Source: Lachnospiraceae bacterium
GTDB lineage: Bacteria; Bacillota; Clostridia; Lachnospirales; Lachnospiraceae
Direction of reading: 5' to 3'
Assembly (NCBI GenBank): GCA_011959925.1
Contig: BLMD01000296.1
Coordinates: 1-36,366, forward strand
Length of the DNA: 36,366 nt
Shown: positions 8,153 through 16,255 of the stretch, in pieces
Layout of the letters: each line of letters opens with the position of its first letter
Position numbering within the stretch: the first letter of the stretch is position 1
Program-made: the position numbers and the translations under genes
The notes under the pieces: model-generated
What the model was told of the DNA's origin: nothing
What the model saw: the letters and a program-made list of their open reading frames with translations, nothing else
Database searches by the model: none

Positions 8153-8669
8153 AGGCATGACGCTCCTTTTCATAGAGTTTCCGCAGCATCGCCCGCGCAC
8201 GGTAAATCTGTGTCTGAACGGTTTTTACATTTTTGTTCTGATTAGAGGCAATTTCCTCTGCGTTTTTTTCTTCGCAAAAATACAGGATTGCGATTTTGTC
8301 GTAGGGCGGTTTCAATCCGCTGCAGCGTTTCAGCAGGGTTGTATAAATTTCATCTTCTAACGCAGATGCCTCCGGTCCCGCGGCGGCATCCGGCCTGGCT
8401 GCCCATGCGCTTTCTTCCGACGGAATCTGCCTGCGGGCGGCGGATTTTAAATAATCCGTGCATTTATTTGCGGCAATCCGGCAAAGATAAGCTTTTTCAT
8501 TGCTTCCGGCAAACGATTCTATATGGCGGTATGCGGATAAAAAAGTTTCCTGCGTTAAATCCTCAGCGGCGAAATAGTCGCCGGTCATTTTGCAGCAGAT
8601 GGAAAATATCAGATTTTGGTATAGGTCGATCAGTTCTGTCAAATGCCGTTGCTTATCGATACGTTCCAC
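8139..8669 (-). CDS. ECF-type RNA polymerase sigma factor
   Basis: The 176-residue protein has both sigma-70 regions of an ECF factor. Region 2 is DLYQNLIFSICCKMTGDYFAAEDLTQETFLSAYRHI with the conserved DLTQETF core. Region 4 is near 125-170 (LKPPYDKIAILYFCEEKNAEEIASNQNKNVKTVQTQIYRARAMLRKLY), the helix-turn-helix that reads the -35 element. It should direct polymerase to envelope-stress promoters and be held by the membrane protein encoded next. The start assigned is a GTG directly abutting GGGGAG, an unusually tight spacing, so the true N-terminus is uncertain; a TTG at 8645 is an alternative but too far from the ribosome site. A TATAAT is present at 8701-8696 on this strand, with no convincing -35. 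Confidence 0.88.
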   Translation of the reverse strand: MERIDKQRHLTELIDLYQNLIFSICCKMTGDYFAAEDLTQETFLSAYRHIESFAGSNEKAYLCRIAANKCTDYLKSAARRQIPSEESAWAARPDAAAGPEASALEDEIYTTLLKRCSGLKPPYDKIAILYFCEEKNAEEIASNQNKNVKTVQTQIYRARAMLRKLYEKERHAYEAT

Positions 8670-8789
8670 CTCCCCATGTGTTTGAAGTCAATCATATTAT
8701 ATAACGAGCGGGCAGATAAAAAATCTTCAGGTAAATGAAAATTTTTTTGTTTTTATAAATTTTTTTATAGAAAGGATTTTCATATGCTG

Positions 8790-8818
8790 TTGACAGATGC
8801 CGTTGAACGTATTATTGT
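8790..8818 (+). promoter_or_regulatory. Sigma-A promoter for the YbjQ-family gene
   Basis: A perfect TTGACA (8790-8795), a 17-base spacer and TATTGT (8813-8818). Because it lies inside the longest possible reading frame of the next gene, it supports the internal ATG at 8871 as the real start. Confidence 0.65.
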
Positions 8819-8870
8819 ATTAATTGTGCAATACAAACAAAATCTATCTATGGGAAAAGGAGCGGTAACA

Positions 8871-9185
8871 ATGATTTTAGTAAATACGGATTACATTACG
8901 GGAAAAGAATTGGAAATGCTGGGTCTCGTCAAGGGAAGTACCATTCAGAGCAAGAATATAGGAAGAGATATTTCCCAGGGGTTAAAAACGCTTGTCGGAG
9001 GAGAACTGAAAGCGTACAATGAAATGATGACGGAAGCAAGAGCGCTGGCAACGAAACGCATGACAGAGGAAGCCGAGGCTATGGGAGCAGATGCGGTTGT
9101 CAATATCCGCTACGCTTCGGCAGCGGTGATGCAGGGAGCGGCAGAAGTCATTGCTTACGGGACTGCCGTAAAATTTTTAACATAA
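8871..9185 (+). CDS. YbjQ family (UPF0145) putative heavy-metal-binding protein
   Basis: The 104-residue protein matches UPF0145/YbjQ over its full usual length. It has ILVNTDYITGKELEMLGLVKGSTIQSKNIGRDI at the N-terminus, ...LVGGELKAYNEMMTEARALATKRMTEEAEAMGADAVVNIRYASA in the centre and a final ...AEVIAYGTAVKFL strand. The family forms pentameric rings and is annotated as heavy-metal binding, but no firm function is established. ATG 8871 is preceded by AAAAGGAG and agrees with the family N-terminus; the 29 upstream in-frame codons overlap the promoter. It is monocistronic or weakly linked to ilvE, which has its own promoter. Confidence 0.85.
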   Translation: MILVNTDYITGKELEMLGLVKGSTIQSKNIGRDISQGLKTLVGGELKAYNEMMTEARALATKRMTEEAEAMGADAVVNIRYASAAVMQGAAEVIAYGTAVKFLT

Positions 9186-9222
9186 GATCAGATTATGCCG
9201 CCTATAAGCCTTCGGAATAATC

Positions 9223-9251
9223 TTGACACACAGAAAAAAAAGTATAATAAT
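9223..9251 (+). promoter_or_regulatory. Sigma-A promoter for ilvE
   Basis: A perfect TTGACA (9223-9228) is followed after 17 bases by AATAAT (9246-9251). A perfect TATAAT is also present at 9243-9248, but with only a 14-base spacer. The leader to the ATG is about 40 bases, too short for a T-box or an attenuator. Confidence 0.6.
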
Positions 9252-9297
9252 GATTTTCAGAAGAATCAGGACAAGAGAGTGAATCGGAGGTAAGGCT

Positions 9298-10365
9298 ATG
9301 GATATCAGATTTGTGAAAAAGGAACAGTTGAAAGAAAAACCGGATCAGAAACATCTCGGGTTCGGAAAATATATGACGGATTATATGTTTGTCATGGATT
9401 GGACGGCAGAGGACGGCTGGATGGACGCGAGGATCGTGCCCTATGAGCCGATCGCACTGGATCCCGCCTGTGTGACGCTGCATTATGCGCAGGAGACGTT
9501 TGAGGGGATGAAAGCTTACCGTACAAAAGAAGGAAAGATCCAGTTGTTCCGTCCGGAAATGAATGCAAAACGCATGGTCATATCCAACGAAAGACTGTGT
9601 ATGCCGGCATTTCCGGTCGATATGTTTGTGGAAGCAGTAAAAGAACTCGTGAAGGTAGAGCAGGAATGGGTTCCGTCCGAACCGGGGACATCTCTTTATA
9701 TCCGTCCGTTTATGTTCGCAACAGAAAGTTTTTTAGGCGTTCATATGGCGACAAGTTATAAATTTATGGTAATCTGCTGTCCGGTCGGCGCATATTATCC
9801 GGAAGGGATCAATCCGGTGAAGATTTTAGTGGAAGACGAGCTGGTACGCGCCGTACAGGGAGGAACCGGTTTTACCAAATGCGGCGGCAATTATGCCGGT
9901 TCGATCTTAGGCCAGGTAAAAGCAGAGAAGATGGGCTGTACGCAGGTACTTTGGCTGGACGGCGTTCACCGCAAGTATGTGGAAGAAGTCGGAACGATGA
10001 ATATTATGTTTAAGATCGCCGGCGAAATCTATACGGCGCCGATTGAAGGCACCGTGCTTGCAGGCGTTACGAGAGATTCCATTCTTCATATTTTAAGAGA
10101 CTGGGGATATGAAGTTCATGAAACACATCTTTCCATTGACGATCTGATGAAGGCGGGGCATGACGGAACGCTGGAGGAAGCGTTCGGCACGGGTACGGCT
10201 GCCGTAATCTCTCCGGTCGGCGAGTTTGTTTATAAAGACGATACGGTAAAAGTAAACGATTTTGCGATCGGAAAGCTGACGCAGAAGCTGTATGATTATC
10301 TGACAGGCATACAATGGGGCGACGTGGAAGATAAGTACGGATGGACCGTTGAAATTGATGCATAA
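9298..10365 (+). CDS. ilvE: Branched-chain amino acid aminotransferase
   Basis: The 355-residue fold-type IV PLP enzyme transfers amino groups between glutamate and the 2-keto acids of leucine, isoleucine and valine. The motifs and length fit the BCAT II (eukaryote-like, about 355 aa) subgroup: YAQETFEGMKAYR near 65, the PLP lysine segment GGTGFTKCGGNYAGSILGQ near 190-205, VEEVGTMNIMFKI near 225-237, and the phosphate-cup GVTRDSIL followed later by EEAFGTGTAAVISPVG. An excellent GGAGG lies seven bases before ATG. It stands alone with a promoter and terminator and is not within an ilv/leu operon. Confidence 0.95.
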   Translation: MDIRFVKKEQLKEKPDQKHLGFGKYMTDYMFVMDWTAEDGWMDARIVPYEPIALDPACVTLHYAQETFEGMKAYRTKEGKIQLFRPEMNAKRMVISNERLCMPAFPVDMFVEAVKELVKVEQEWVPSEPGTSLYIRPFMFATESFLGVHMATSYKFMVICCPVGAYYPEGINPVKILVEDELVRAVQGGTGFTKCGGNYAGSILGQVKAEKMGCTQVLWLDGVHRKYVEEVGTMNIMFKIAGEIYTAPIEGTVLAGVTRDSILHILRDWGYEVHETHLSIDDLMKAGHDGTLEEAFGTGTAAVISPVGEFVYKDDTVKVNDFAIGKLTQKLYDYLTGIQWGDVEDKYGWTVEIDA

Positions 10366-10390
10366 TAAAATTTTGTGATAATAAAAAATC

Positions 10391-10422
10391 AAAAAAGATC
10401 CTGCTTCGCAGGGTCTTTTTTT
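10391..10422 (+). terminator. Terminator after ilvE
   Basis: An eight-base stem (GATCCTGC with GCAGGGTC, one G-T pair) and a tight loop are followed by seven Ts. It sits 26 bases after the ilvE stop. Confidence 0.85.
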
Positions 10423-10449
10423 GCGCAGAAGGATAAAACGAAAAAAACT

Positions 10450-10479
10450 GCATAATTTTAATTTTGAAACCGCATACTA
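10450..10479 (+). promoter_or_regulatory. Sigma-G-type (forespore) promoter for spoVAD
   Basis: GCATA (10450-10454), 18 bases, then CATACTA (10473-10479) is an exact match to the Bacillus sigma-G consensus (GMATR-N18-CATNMTA). It lies 34 bases before the ATG of spoVAD, a known sigma-G regulon member. No sigma-A promoter is evident here. Confidence 0.7.
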
Positions 10480-10512
10480 ACGGTAAAATTAAATTTACAG
10501 GAGCAAATCGAT

Positions 10513-11544
10513 ATGGCAAAAGAAACTTATTATATCGGAGAACAGAGCCTGACGTTTCCGAATGACGTCTATATTAGTTCCAGCGCGTCCGTAGTCGGTA
10601 AGAAAGAAGGCGAAGGACCTTTGGGAAATGCGTTTGACATGATATGCCAGGATGATAAATTCGGCGAAGATACCTGGGAAATGGCAGAGAGTACCCTGCA
10701 GAAGGAAGCGCTTTCGCTCGCATTGGGAAAAGCAGGCGTAAAGCCAGAGGATGTCCGTTATCTGTTTGCCGGGGATCTGCTGGGGCAGAATATTGCAACC
10801 TCTTTTGGTCTGATGGATTATGAAATTCCGCTTTTTGGTCTTTACGGCGCGTGTTCTACGGCGGGAGAATCTCTTTCGCTGGCCTCTATGTGCGTTGGCG
10901 CAGGATATGCCAAAACCGTGGCGGCGCTTACATCCAGCCACTTTGCCAGCGCGGAAAAGCAGTTTCGATTTCCCCTGGAGTATGCCAATCAAAGACCCGT
11001 ATCGGCTACCTGGACCGTCACCGGAAGCGGAGCCTTTCTCCTGTCCGGCAAAAAAGGAGACGTACGAATTACCGGAATTACCACTGGTAAGATCGTCGAT
11101 ATGGGAATCAAAGACTCTATGAATATGGGAGCAGCGATGGCTCCGGCTGCTGCGGATCTGATTGCACAGAATCTGGACGATTTTAATAGATCCCCGCAGG
11201 ACTATGATAAGATCGTAACGGGAGACTTAGGGTATGTCGGACAGGAAATTTTAATCAACCTTCTGAAAAAGAAAAAAATAGATATTTCCGGCGTACATGA
11301 AGACTGCGGGATCTTAATTTATGATAAAGACAGTCAGGGCACGGGTTCGGGCGGTTCCGGCTGCGGCTGTTCGGCGGTTACGCTGAGCGCGCATTATCTG
11401 CCGAAACTGCGCGACGGAAGCTTACAGAGAATTTTATTTGTTCCGACCGGCGCGCTTTTATCTACGGTCAGCTTTAACGAAGGACAGAGCGTGCCGGGGA
11501 TTGCTCATGCGGTTGTTATAGAACATGCGAAAGAGGGGGCGTAG
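10513..11544 (+). CDS. spoVAD: Stage V sporulation protein AD
   Basis: The 343-residue protein is a clear SpoVAD, the thiolase-fold subunit of the SpoVA channel. That channel loads dipicolinic acid and calcium into the forespore and releases them during germination. Visible family features are the N-terminal SLTFPNDVYISSSASVVGKKEGEGPLG, ...ARYLFAGDLL-like segment VRYLFAGDLLGQNIATSFG, YGACSTAGESLSLASMCVGAG around the degenerate thiolase site, and GSGGSGCGCSAVTL near the C-terminus. AGGAG precedes the ATG. spoVAE follows after two bases, so the two are co-transcribed. The usual upstream partner spoVAC is not here; ilvE and its terminator lie upstream instead. Confidence 0.95.
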   Translation: MAKETYYIGEQSLTFPNDVYISSSASVVGKKEGEGPLGNAFDMICQDDKFGEDTWEMAESTLQKEALSLALGKAGVKPEDVRYLFAGDLLGQNIATSFGLMDYEIPLFGLYGACSTAGESLSLASMCVGAGYAKTVAALTSSHFASAEKQFRFPLEYANQRPVSATWTVTGSGAFLLSGKKGDVRITGITTGKIVDMGIKDSMNMGAAMAPAAADLIAQNLDDFNRSPQDYDKIVTGDLGYVGQEILINLLKKKKIDISGVHEDCGILIYDKDSQGTGSGGSGCGCSAVTLSAHYLPKLRDGSLQRILFVPTGALLSTVSFNEGQSVPGIAHAVVIEHAKEGA

Positions 11545-11546
11545 CC

Positions 11547-11903
11547 ATGGATTATATCAATGCATTCTGGGTCGGCGGCGTGATCTGTGCGTTAACCCAG
11601 ATTTTAATGGAAAAAACAAAAATGCTTCCGGGCAGAATTATGGTTCTTTTGGTCTGCAGCGGAGCGGTTCTGGGAGCGGTAGGGATCTATCAGCCTTTGA
11701 TCGATTATGCCGGCGCGGGAGCCAGCGTGCCGCTGCTTGGTTTTGGAAATACGCTCTGGAAAGGAATCCGGGAAGCTGTGGATGAAAACGGGCTGCTGGG
11801 TATTTTTATGGGAGGCTTTACGGCAAGCGCAGTCGGGATCTCTGCGGCGCTGGTATTCGGTTATCTGGCTAGCCTGATTTTCGATCCCAAAATGAAATCG
11901 TAA
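11547..11903 (+). CDS. spoVAE: Stage V sporulation protein AE
   Basis: The 118-residue integral membrane protein has three to four hydrophobic helices and matches the SpoVAE (SpoVAEb) family. It has MDYINAFWVGGVICALTQILMEKTKMLPGRIMVLLVCSGAVLGAVGIY..., the glycine-rich PLLGFGNTLWKGI loop and ...NGLLGIFMGGFTASAVGISAALVFGYLASLIF. It is a membrane component of the dipicolinate channel in the spore inner membrane. It starts two bases after the spoVAD stop and should be expressed with it in the forespore. Confidence 0.93.
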   Translation: MDYINAFWVGGVICALTQILMEKTKMLPGRIMVLLVCSGAVLGAVGIYQPLIDYAGAGASVPLLGFGNTLWKGIREAVDENGLLGIFMGGFTASAVGISAALVFGYLASLIFDPKMKS

Positions 11904-11910
11904 GAAAACA

Positions 11911-11939
11911 GAATAGAAATACAAAATTTGCGCAGACTA
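11911..11939 (+). promoter_or_regulatory. Possible sigma-G-like promoter for the small lipoprotein
   Basis: GAATA (11911-11915), 17 bases, then CAGACTA (11933-11939; one mismatch to CATNMTA). The 19 bases from 11931 match the -10 region of the spoVAD promoter (10471-10489) at 16 positions, which supports shared forespore control. Downstream, GTGGAAT (11943-11949) and ATTCCAC (11972-11978) could form a hairpin in the leader. Confidence 0.4.
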
Positions 11940-12007
11940 ACGGTGGAATCCGGTAAACGGAAATCCGATGAATTCCACATGAGCAGGAAAGGAGGAATCA
12001 TTTCATC

Positions 12008-12385
12008 ATGAAACAATGGAAGAAGCTGGCGCTGTGCGGTATCGTAAGCGTATCGTTATTGTCTTTGGCTGCCTGCGGCACAAAGGACGATACTACGGAT
12101 AAAAACAATACTTCCACGGACAAAAATACGGAGGCCGGGGATACTGCTGGCGGAAACGCTGCTGACGATGCGGAAGATGCAGTGGACAAAACAGGAGATG
12201 CCATTATGGATGGAGCCGAGGATATCGGCAATGATTTGGAAGACGCTGTGGATGATGTGACAGGAAACGGCAATAACGGAACAAACAATGCTGTAGATAA
12301 CACGGAAGATACGGGCAGTACAACAGAGGCGCCGAATAACGGCGGTAAAAAAGATAAGCCGCAGAACAGTAAGACGGCAAGATAA
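12008..12385 (+). CDS. Small acidic low-complexity lipoprotein
   Basis: The 125-residue product has a lipoprotein signal peptide (MKQWKKLALCGIVSVSLLSLAAC, lipobox LAAC, lipidated Cys23). The rest is a hydrophilic, Asp/Asn/Thr-rich region with no predicted fold. It includes heptad-like DDAEDAVDKTGDAIMDGAEDIGNDLEDAVDDV segments, which are probably helical. I recognise no family. GGAGG lies upstream of the ATG. It follows spoVAE by 104 bases, is preceded by a sigma-G-like element, and is closed by its own terminator. It may therefore be a forespore or inner-spore-membrane lipoprotein; this is inference from context only. Confidence 0.75.
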   Translation: MKQWKKLALCGIVSVSLLSLAACGTKDDTTDKNNTSTDKNTEAGDTAGGNAADDAEDAVDKTGDAIMDGAEDIGNDLEDAVDDVTGNGNNGTNNAVDNTEDTGSTTEAPNNGGKKDKPQNSKTAR

Positions 12386-12434
12386 CATCCAAAATAAGGA
12401 ATCAAAACGCAAAAACAGCGGAAATGATTCTCAG

Positions 12435-12471
12435 AAAAGTGAAAATGGAGTAATCCATTTTCACTTTTTTG
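12435..12471 (+). terminator. Terminator after the small lipoprotein gene
   Basis: AAAAGTGAAAATGGA pairs with TCCATTTTCACTTTT around a GTAA loop, giving a 15-bp stem that ends in a T-run. Confidence 0.88.
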
Positions 12472-12500
12472 TTGCGTTCTTTTTTCAAATGAGATATCCT
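12472..12500 (+). promoter_or_regulatory. Possible sigma-A promoter for the PAP2 gene
   Basis: TTGCGT (12472-12477), a 17-base spacer and TATCCT (12495-12500), directly after the preceding terminator. The -35 match is weak. It overlaps the ATG at 12489, arguing for the later start at 12531. Confidence 0.4.
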
Positions 12501-12530
12501 GAAACAAAAAACGGCGGGGAGTATGAGAAC

Positions 12531-13025
12531 ATGACACAGCAGCAATATGAAAAATGGTCGTATGTGTTTCGAAAAGAAGAAAAGAGGATTCGTTTTTTGA
12601 ATCGGGCGGACCGGATGATCACGGCTTGTGTTTTTTTATCTTATCCCGGGCTTCTGCTGTATTTGTTCGGAACAAAACGTTTTTTTGAATTGTTTTTCTG
12701 CGCGGCAATCCCTGCGGTTTCGTTTGCGGCAGTATCTGCATTTCGTGCCGTATATTCTGCAAAACGCCCGTACGAGGTGTTGGATATACAGCCGCTGATA
12801 AAAAAAGAGACGGAAGGGAAATCATTTCCCAGCCGTCATGTCTTTTCCGTGTTTATCATCGGAATGTCTTTTTTTTATATTGCAGAGCCGATGGGGATCG
12901 CCGCCTTTGTATCCGGAACTGCCCTGGCATATCTTCGGGTCGTCGGCGGCGTCCATTTTCCAAAAGATGTAGCGGCAGGCGCGCTGTTTGGCATTTTATG
13001 CGGACTGCCGTACTTTTTTCTCTGA
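12531..13025 (+). CDS. PAP2-superfamily membrane phosphatase
   Basis: The 164-residue integral membrane protein carries all three parts of the PAP2 acid-phosphatase signature: SAKRPYE (K-x6-R-P type, about residue 80), PSRHVFS (about 102) and RVVGGVHFPKDV (about 137-148). Catalytic histidines are in PSRH and GVHFPKD. Hydrophobic helices surround these motifs. Such enzymes dephosphorylate lipid phosphates such as undecaprenyl diphosphate or phosphatidylglycerol phosphate; the substrate cannot be decided here. The ATG at 12531 is preceded by GGGGAG at a slightly long distance. It converges with guaB with only four bases between the stops and no visible terminator. Confidence 0.88.
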   Translation: MTQQQYEKWSYVFRKEEKRIRFLNRADRMITACVFLSYPGLLLYLFGTKRFFELFFCAAIPAVSFAAVSAFRAVYSAKRPYEVLDIQPLIKKETEGKSFPSRHVFSVFIIGMSFFYIAEPMGIAAFVSGTALAYLRVVGGVHFPKDVAAGALFGILCGLPYFFL

Positions 13026-13029
13026 CTGC

Positions 13030-14508
<1,479 letters not shown>

Positions 14509-14545
14509 TCAAACCGTATGTGTAAACTGTAATTTTAATTTTTTC

Positions 14546-14574
14546 ATTTTAGCAAATATATTTTGACGTGTCAA
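14546..14574 (-). promoter_or_regulatory. Sigma-A promoter for guaB
   Basis: On the minus strand a perfect TTGACA (14574-14569), a 17-base spacer and TAAAAT (14551-14546). The -35 box lies in the near-palindrome TTGAC-AC-GTCAA, which could be an operator. The leader is about 50 bases, with no obvious riboswitch. Confidence 0.75.
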
Positions 14575-14738
14575 TTGAAAATAAAGATAAAATACGGAAA
14601 AACGCTGCACTGGGGAATGGCTTATAAAAGATAAGAAGTGTAACCGGTCCATCAAACGGAACCAAGCTTTCCAAAACTTAATTGGCAAGAATAACAAAAA
14701 AACACAGAAAATGGAGCGGAAAATTTACAGAATGAATA

Positions 14739-14767
14739 TTGAATTTCAAAGGGCGCCATGATAAGAT
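14739..14767 (+). promoter_or_regulatory. Probable sigma-A promoter for the second Ig-like protein
   Basis: TTGAAT (14739-14744), a 17-base spacer and TAAGAT (14762-14767), about 47 bases before the ATG. Each box matches consensus at four of six positions. Confidence 0.5.
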
Positions 14768-14813
14768 GAATTTTGTTTTGAAAAGATATTTTTTAAAATG
14801 AGGAGGAAACAAT

Positions 14814-16187
14814 ATGACAGAATTGAAACTAAAAGTACAAACCGGCTTTTTTAAGCGGGTGGCTGCTATAGCGATGGCAGTTTGTCTGAGCGTGGGGATG
14901 CTTCCGGAAGCTGTATCGGCTGAGAATGCGGCCGGCAAAGGAACGGTAGAGAGCATTTCTATTACGCCGAACGGACCGGTAGAGCTGACAGAAAAAGGAC
15001 AGACGGTAACTTTGACAGCAAATGTAACTTATAAAAATGATGCTTCCGTTACCCCGTCTACTCCGGCAACACCGTCGACGCCATCCACCCCGGCAACGCC
15101 GTCCACTCCGTCGACGCCGTCTACACCGGTAACAGATCCGCAGCCGACGACAAAACCGGCTCCGGCAACGCCTGTGACTCCGGTAAGCGGACAGGGACAG
15201 GAGGAAGCCGTAGAATCGGTAAAAGCAGAGCTGGGTCAGATGGATGCGGCAGAGATCACCTGGACGTCCAGCGACAAAACGATTGCTTCTGTAAGAGGTA
15301 ACGGAACAAACGCAACGGTTACGGCAGTAAAAAGCGGTAAAGCCGTAATTACGGCAAAAGCGGGTGACAAAACGGCATCTGTTAAAGTTACGGTAACGAT
15401 TGAAAAAGAAGATGTTGCTGTTACAGAGGTGAAATTAAATAAAACGGCGCTTGTATTTGATGAAATCGGTGCGGTTCAGACGCTGACGGCAACCGTAAAA
15501 CCGGACGATGCGGCAGGTAAGACGGTAACATGGTCTTCCGATAATGAAAAGGTAGCGACAGTAGAGAACGGAAAAGTTACGTCCAAAGGCAACGGAACGG
15601 CTGTCATTACTGCAAAGGCCGGAGAATGTACGGCAAAAGCGACCGTAACGGTCAGCCAGAAGACCACAGGCGTGAGCATTCTGTTAAACGGACAGGAGAT
15701 CAAGGGAACGTTAAAGGCGAAAGTGAAGAAATCATATTCCCTGAAAGCAGTCGTTACACCGGATGATGCAGATGCAAAAAATGCAAAGGTTACCTGGTCA
15801 ACATCCAATTCTAAAACGGCAACCGTAACCGCAACGGGAAAAGTAAAGATTAAAAAAGCGGGAACCGTTACGATTACGGCAGTTACTGCAGACGGCAGCA
15901 AAGCATCCGTGAAATTTAAATGCGGAAAAGCTGCGGTCAAGGTGAAAAAGTTAAAAATCAGCGGTACGAAAAAAATGAAGGCAAAAACAAGCCAGACATT
16001 AACACTCACCGTATTACCGGCAACTGCGGATAACCAGAAAGTAACATGGAAGTCTTCCAACAAGAAAGTTGCAACCGTAAACGGAAAAGGGAAAGTAAAG
16101 GCAAAGAAAAAAGGAAAAGCTACGATTACCGCAACCGCAAAAGACGGCAGCAGAAAGAAAGTAACATTTAAAATAGAAGTAAAATAA
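14814..16187 (+). CDS. Secreted protein with four Big_2 Ig-like domains and a Thr/Pro linker
   Basis: The 457-residue protein has a signal peptide (about 1-36, cleavage likely after VSA) and four BID_2/Big_2 domains with the TWxSSDxxxASV / GxAVITAKAG pattern. Residues 79-124 are a Thr/Pro/Ser/Ala-rich tract of TPSTPATPST type. It interrupts the first Ig-like domain: the opening strands (VESISITPNGPVEL...LTANVTYKNDAS) come before it and the ITWTSSDKTIASV core after it. The C-terminal domain is very lysine-rich and ends in a strand, with no sortase motif or S-layer anchor visible. The lysine-rich tail may bind anionic wall polymers. GGAGG precedes ATG. The membrane glycan ligase-like gene follows after a hairpin. 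Confidence 0.85.
   Translation: MTELKLKVQTGFFKRVAAIAMAVCLSVGMLPEAVSAENAAGKGTVESISITPNGPVELTEKGQTVTLTANVTYKNDASVTPSTPATPSTPSTPATPSTPSTPSTPVTDPQPTTKPAPATPVTPVSGQGQEEAVESVKAELGQMDAAEITWTSSDKTIASVRGNGTNATVTAVKSGKAVITAKAGDKTASVKVTVTIEKEDVAVTEVKLNKTALVFDEIGAVQTLTATVKPDDAAGKTVTWSSDNEKVATVENGKVTSKGNGTAVITAKAGECTAKATVTVSQKTTGVSILLNGQEIKGTLKAKVKKSYSLKAVVTPDDADAKNAKVTWSTSNSKTATVTATGKVKIKKAGTVTITAVTADGSKASVKFKCGKAAVKVKKLKISGTKKMKAKTSQTLTLTVLPATADNQKVTWKSSNKKVATVNGKGKVKAKKKGKATITATAKDGSRKKVTFKIEVK
15048..15185 (+). repeat. Thr/Pro-encoding short tandem repeat
   Basis: This tract consists of imperfect repeats of nine- and six-base units encoding TPS/TPA inside the Ig-like gene. Synonymous differences between units suggest it is older than a recent slippage expansion. 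The length may vary between strains. Confidence 0.7.
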
Positions 16188-16201
16188 CACAGCATAAACA
16201 T

Positions 16202-16243
16202 AGGGGACAGCAGGGAGCAGATTTTTGTCTGTCCCCTGTTTTT
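16202..16243 (+). terminator. Hairpin terminator after the Ig-like gene
   Basis: AGGGGACAG (16202-16210) pairs with CTGTCCCCT (16229-16237), followed by GTTTTTA. It lies only 13 bases before the next ATG, so it may let some transcription through to the downstream gene. Confidence 0.75.
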
Positions 16244-16255
16244 ATGAGGTAAACC

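Noticed and set aside
9186-9297. T-box or attenuator before ilvE
   Set aside because: The predicted transcript leader is only about 40 bases, with no specifier stem and no terminator.
15048-15185. Possible CRISPR-like repeat
   Set aside because: The units are six and nine bases long, in frame, without spacers, and encode a Thr/Pro linker.
15476-16201. A 241-codon open frame on the minus strand
   Set aside because: It lies fully inside the Ig-like gene, is hydrophobic because of Lys/Thr codons read backwards, and has no ribosome site. It is a shadow.
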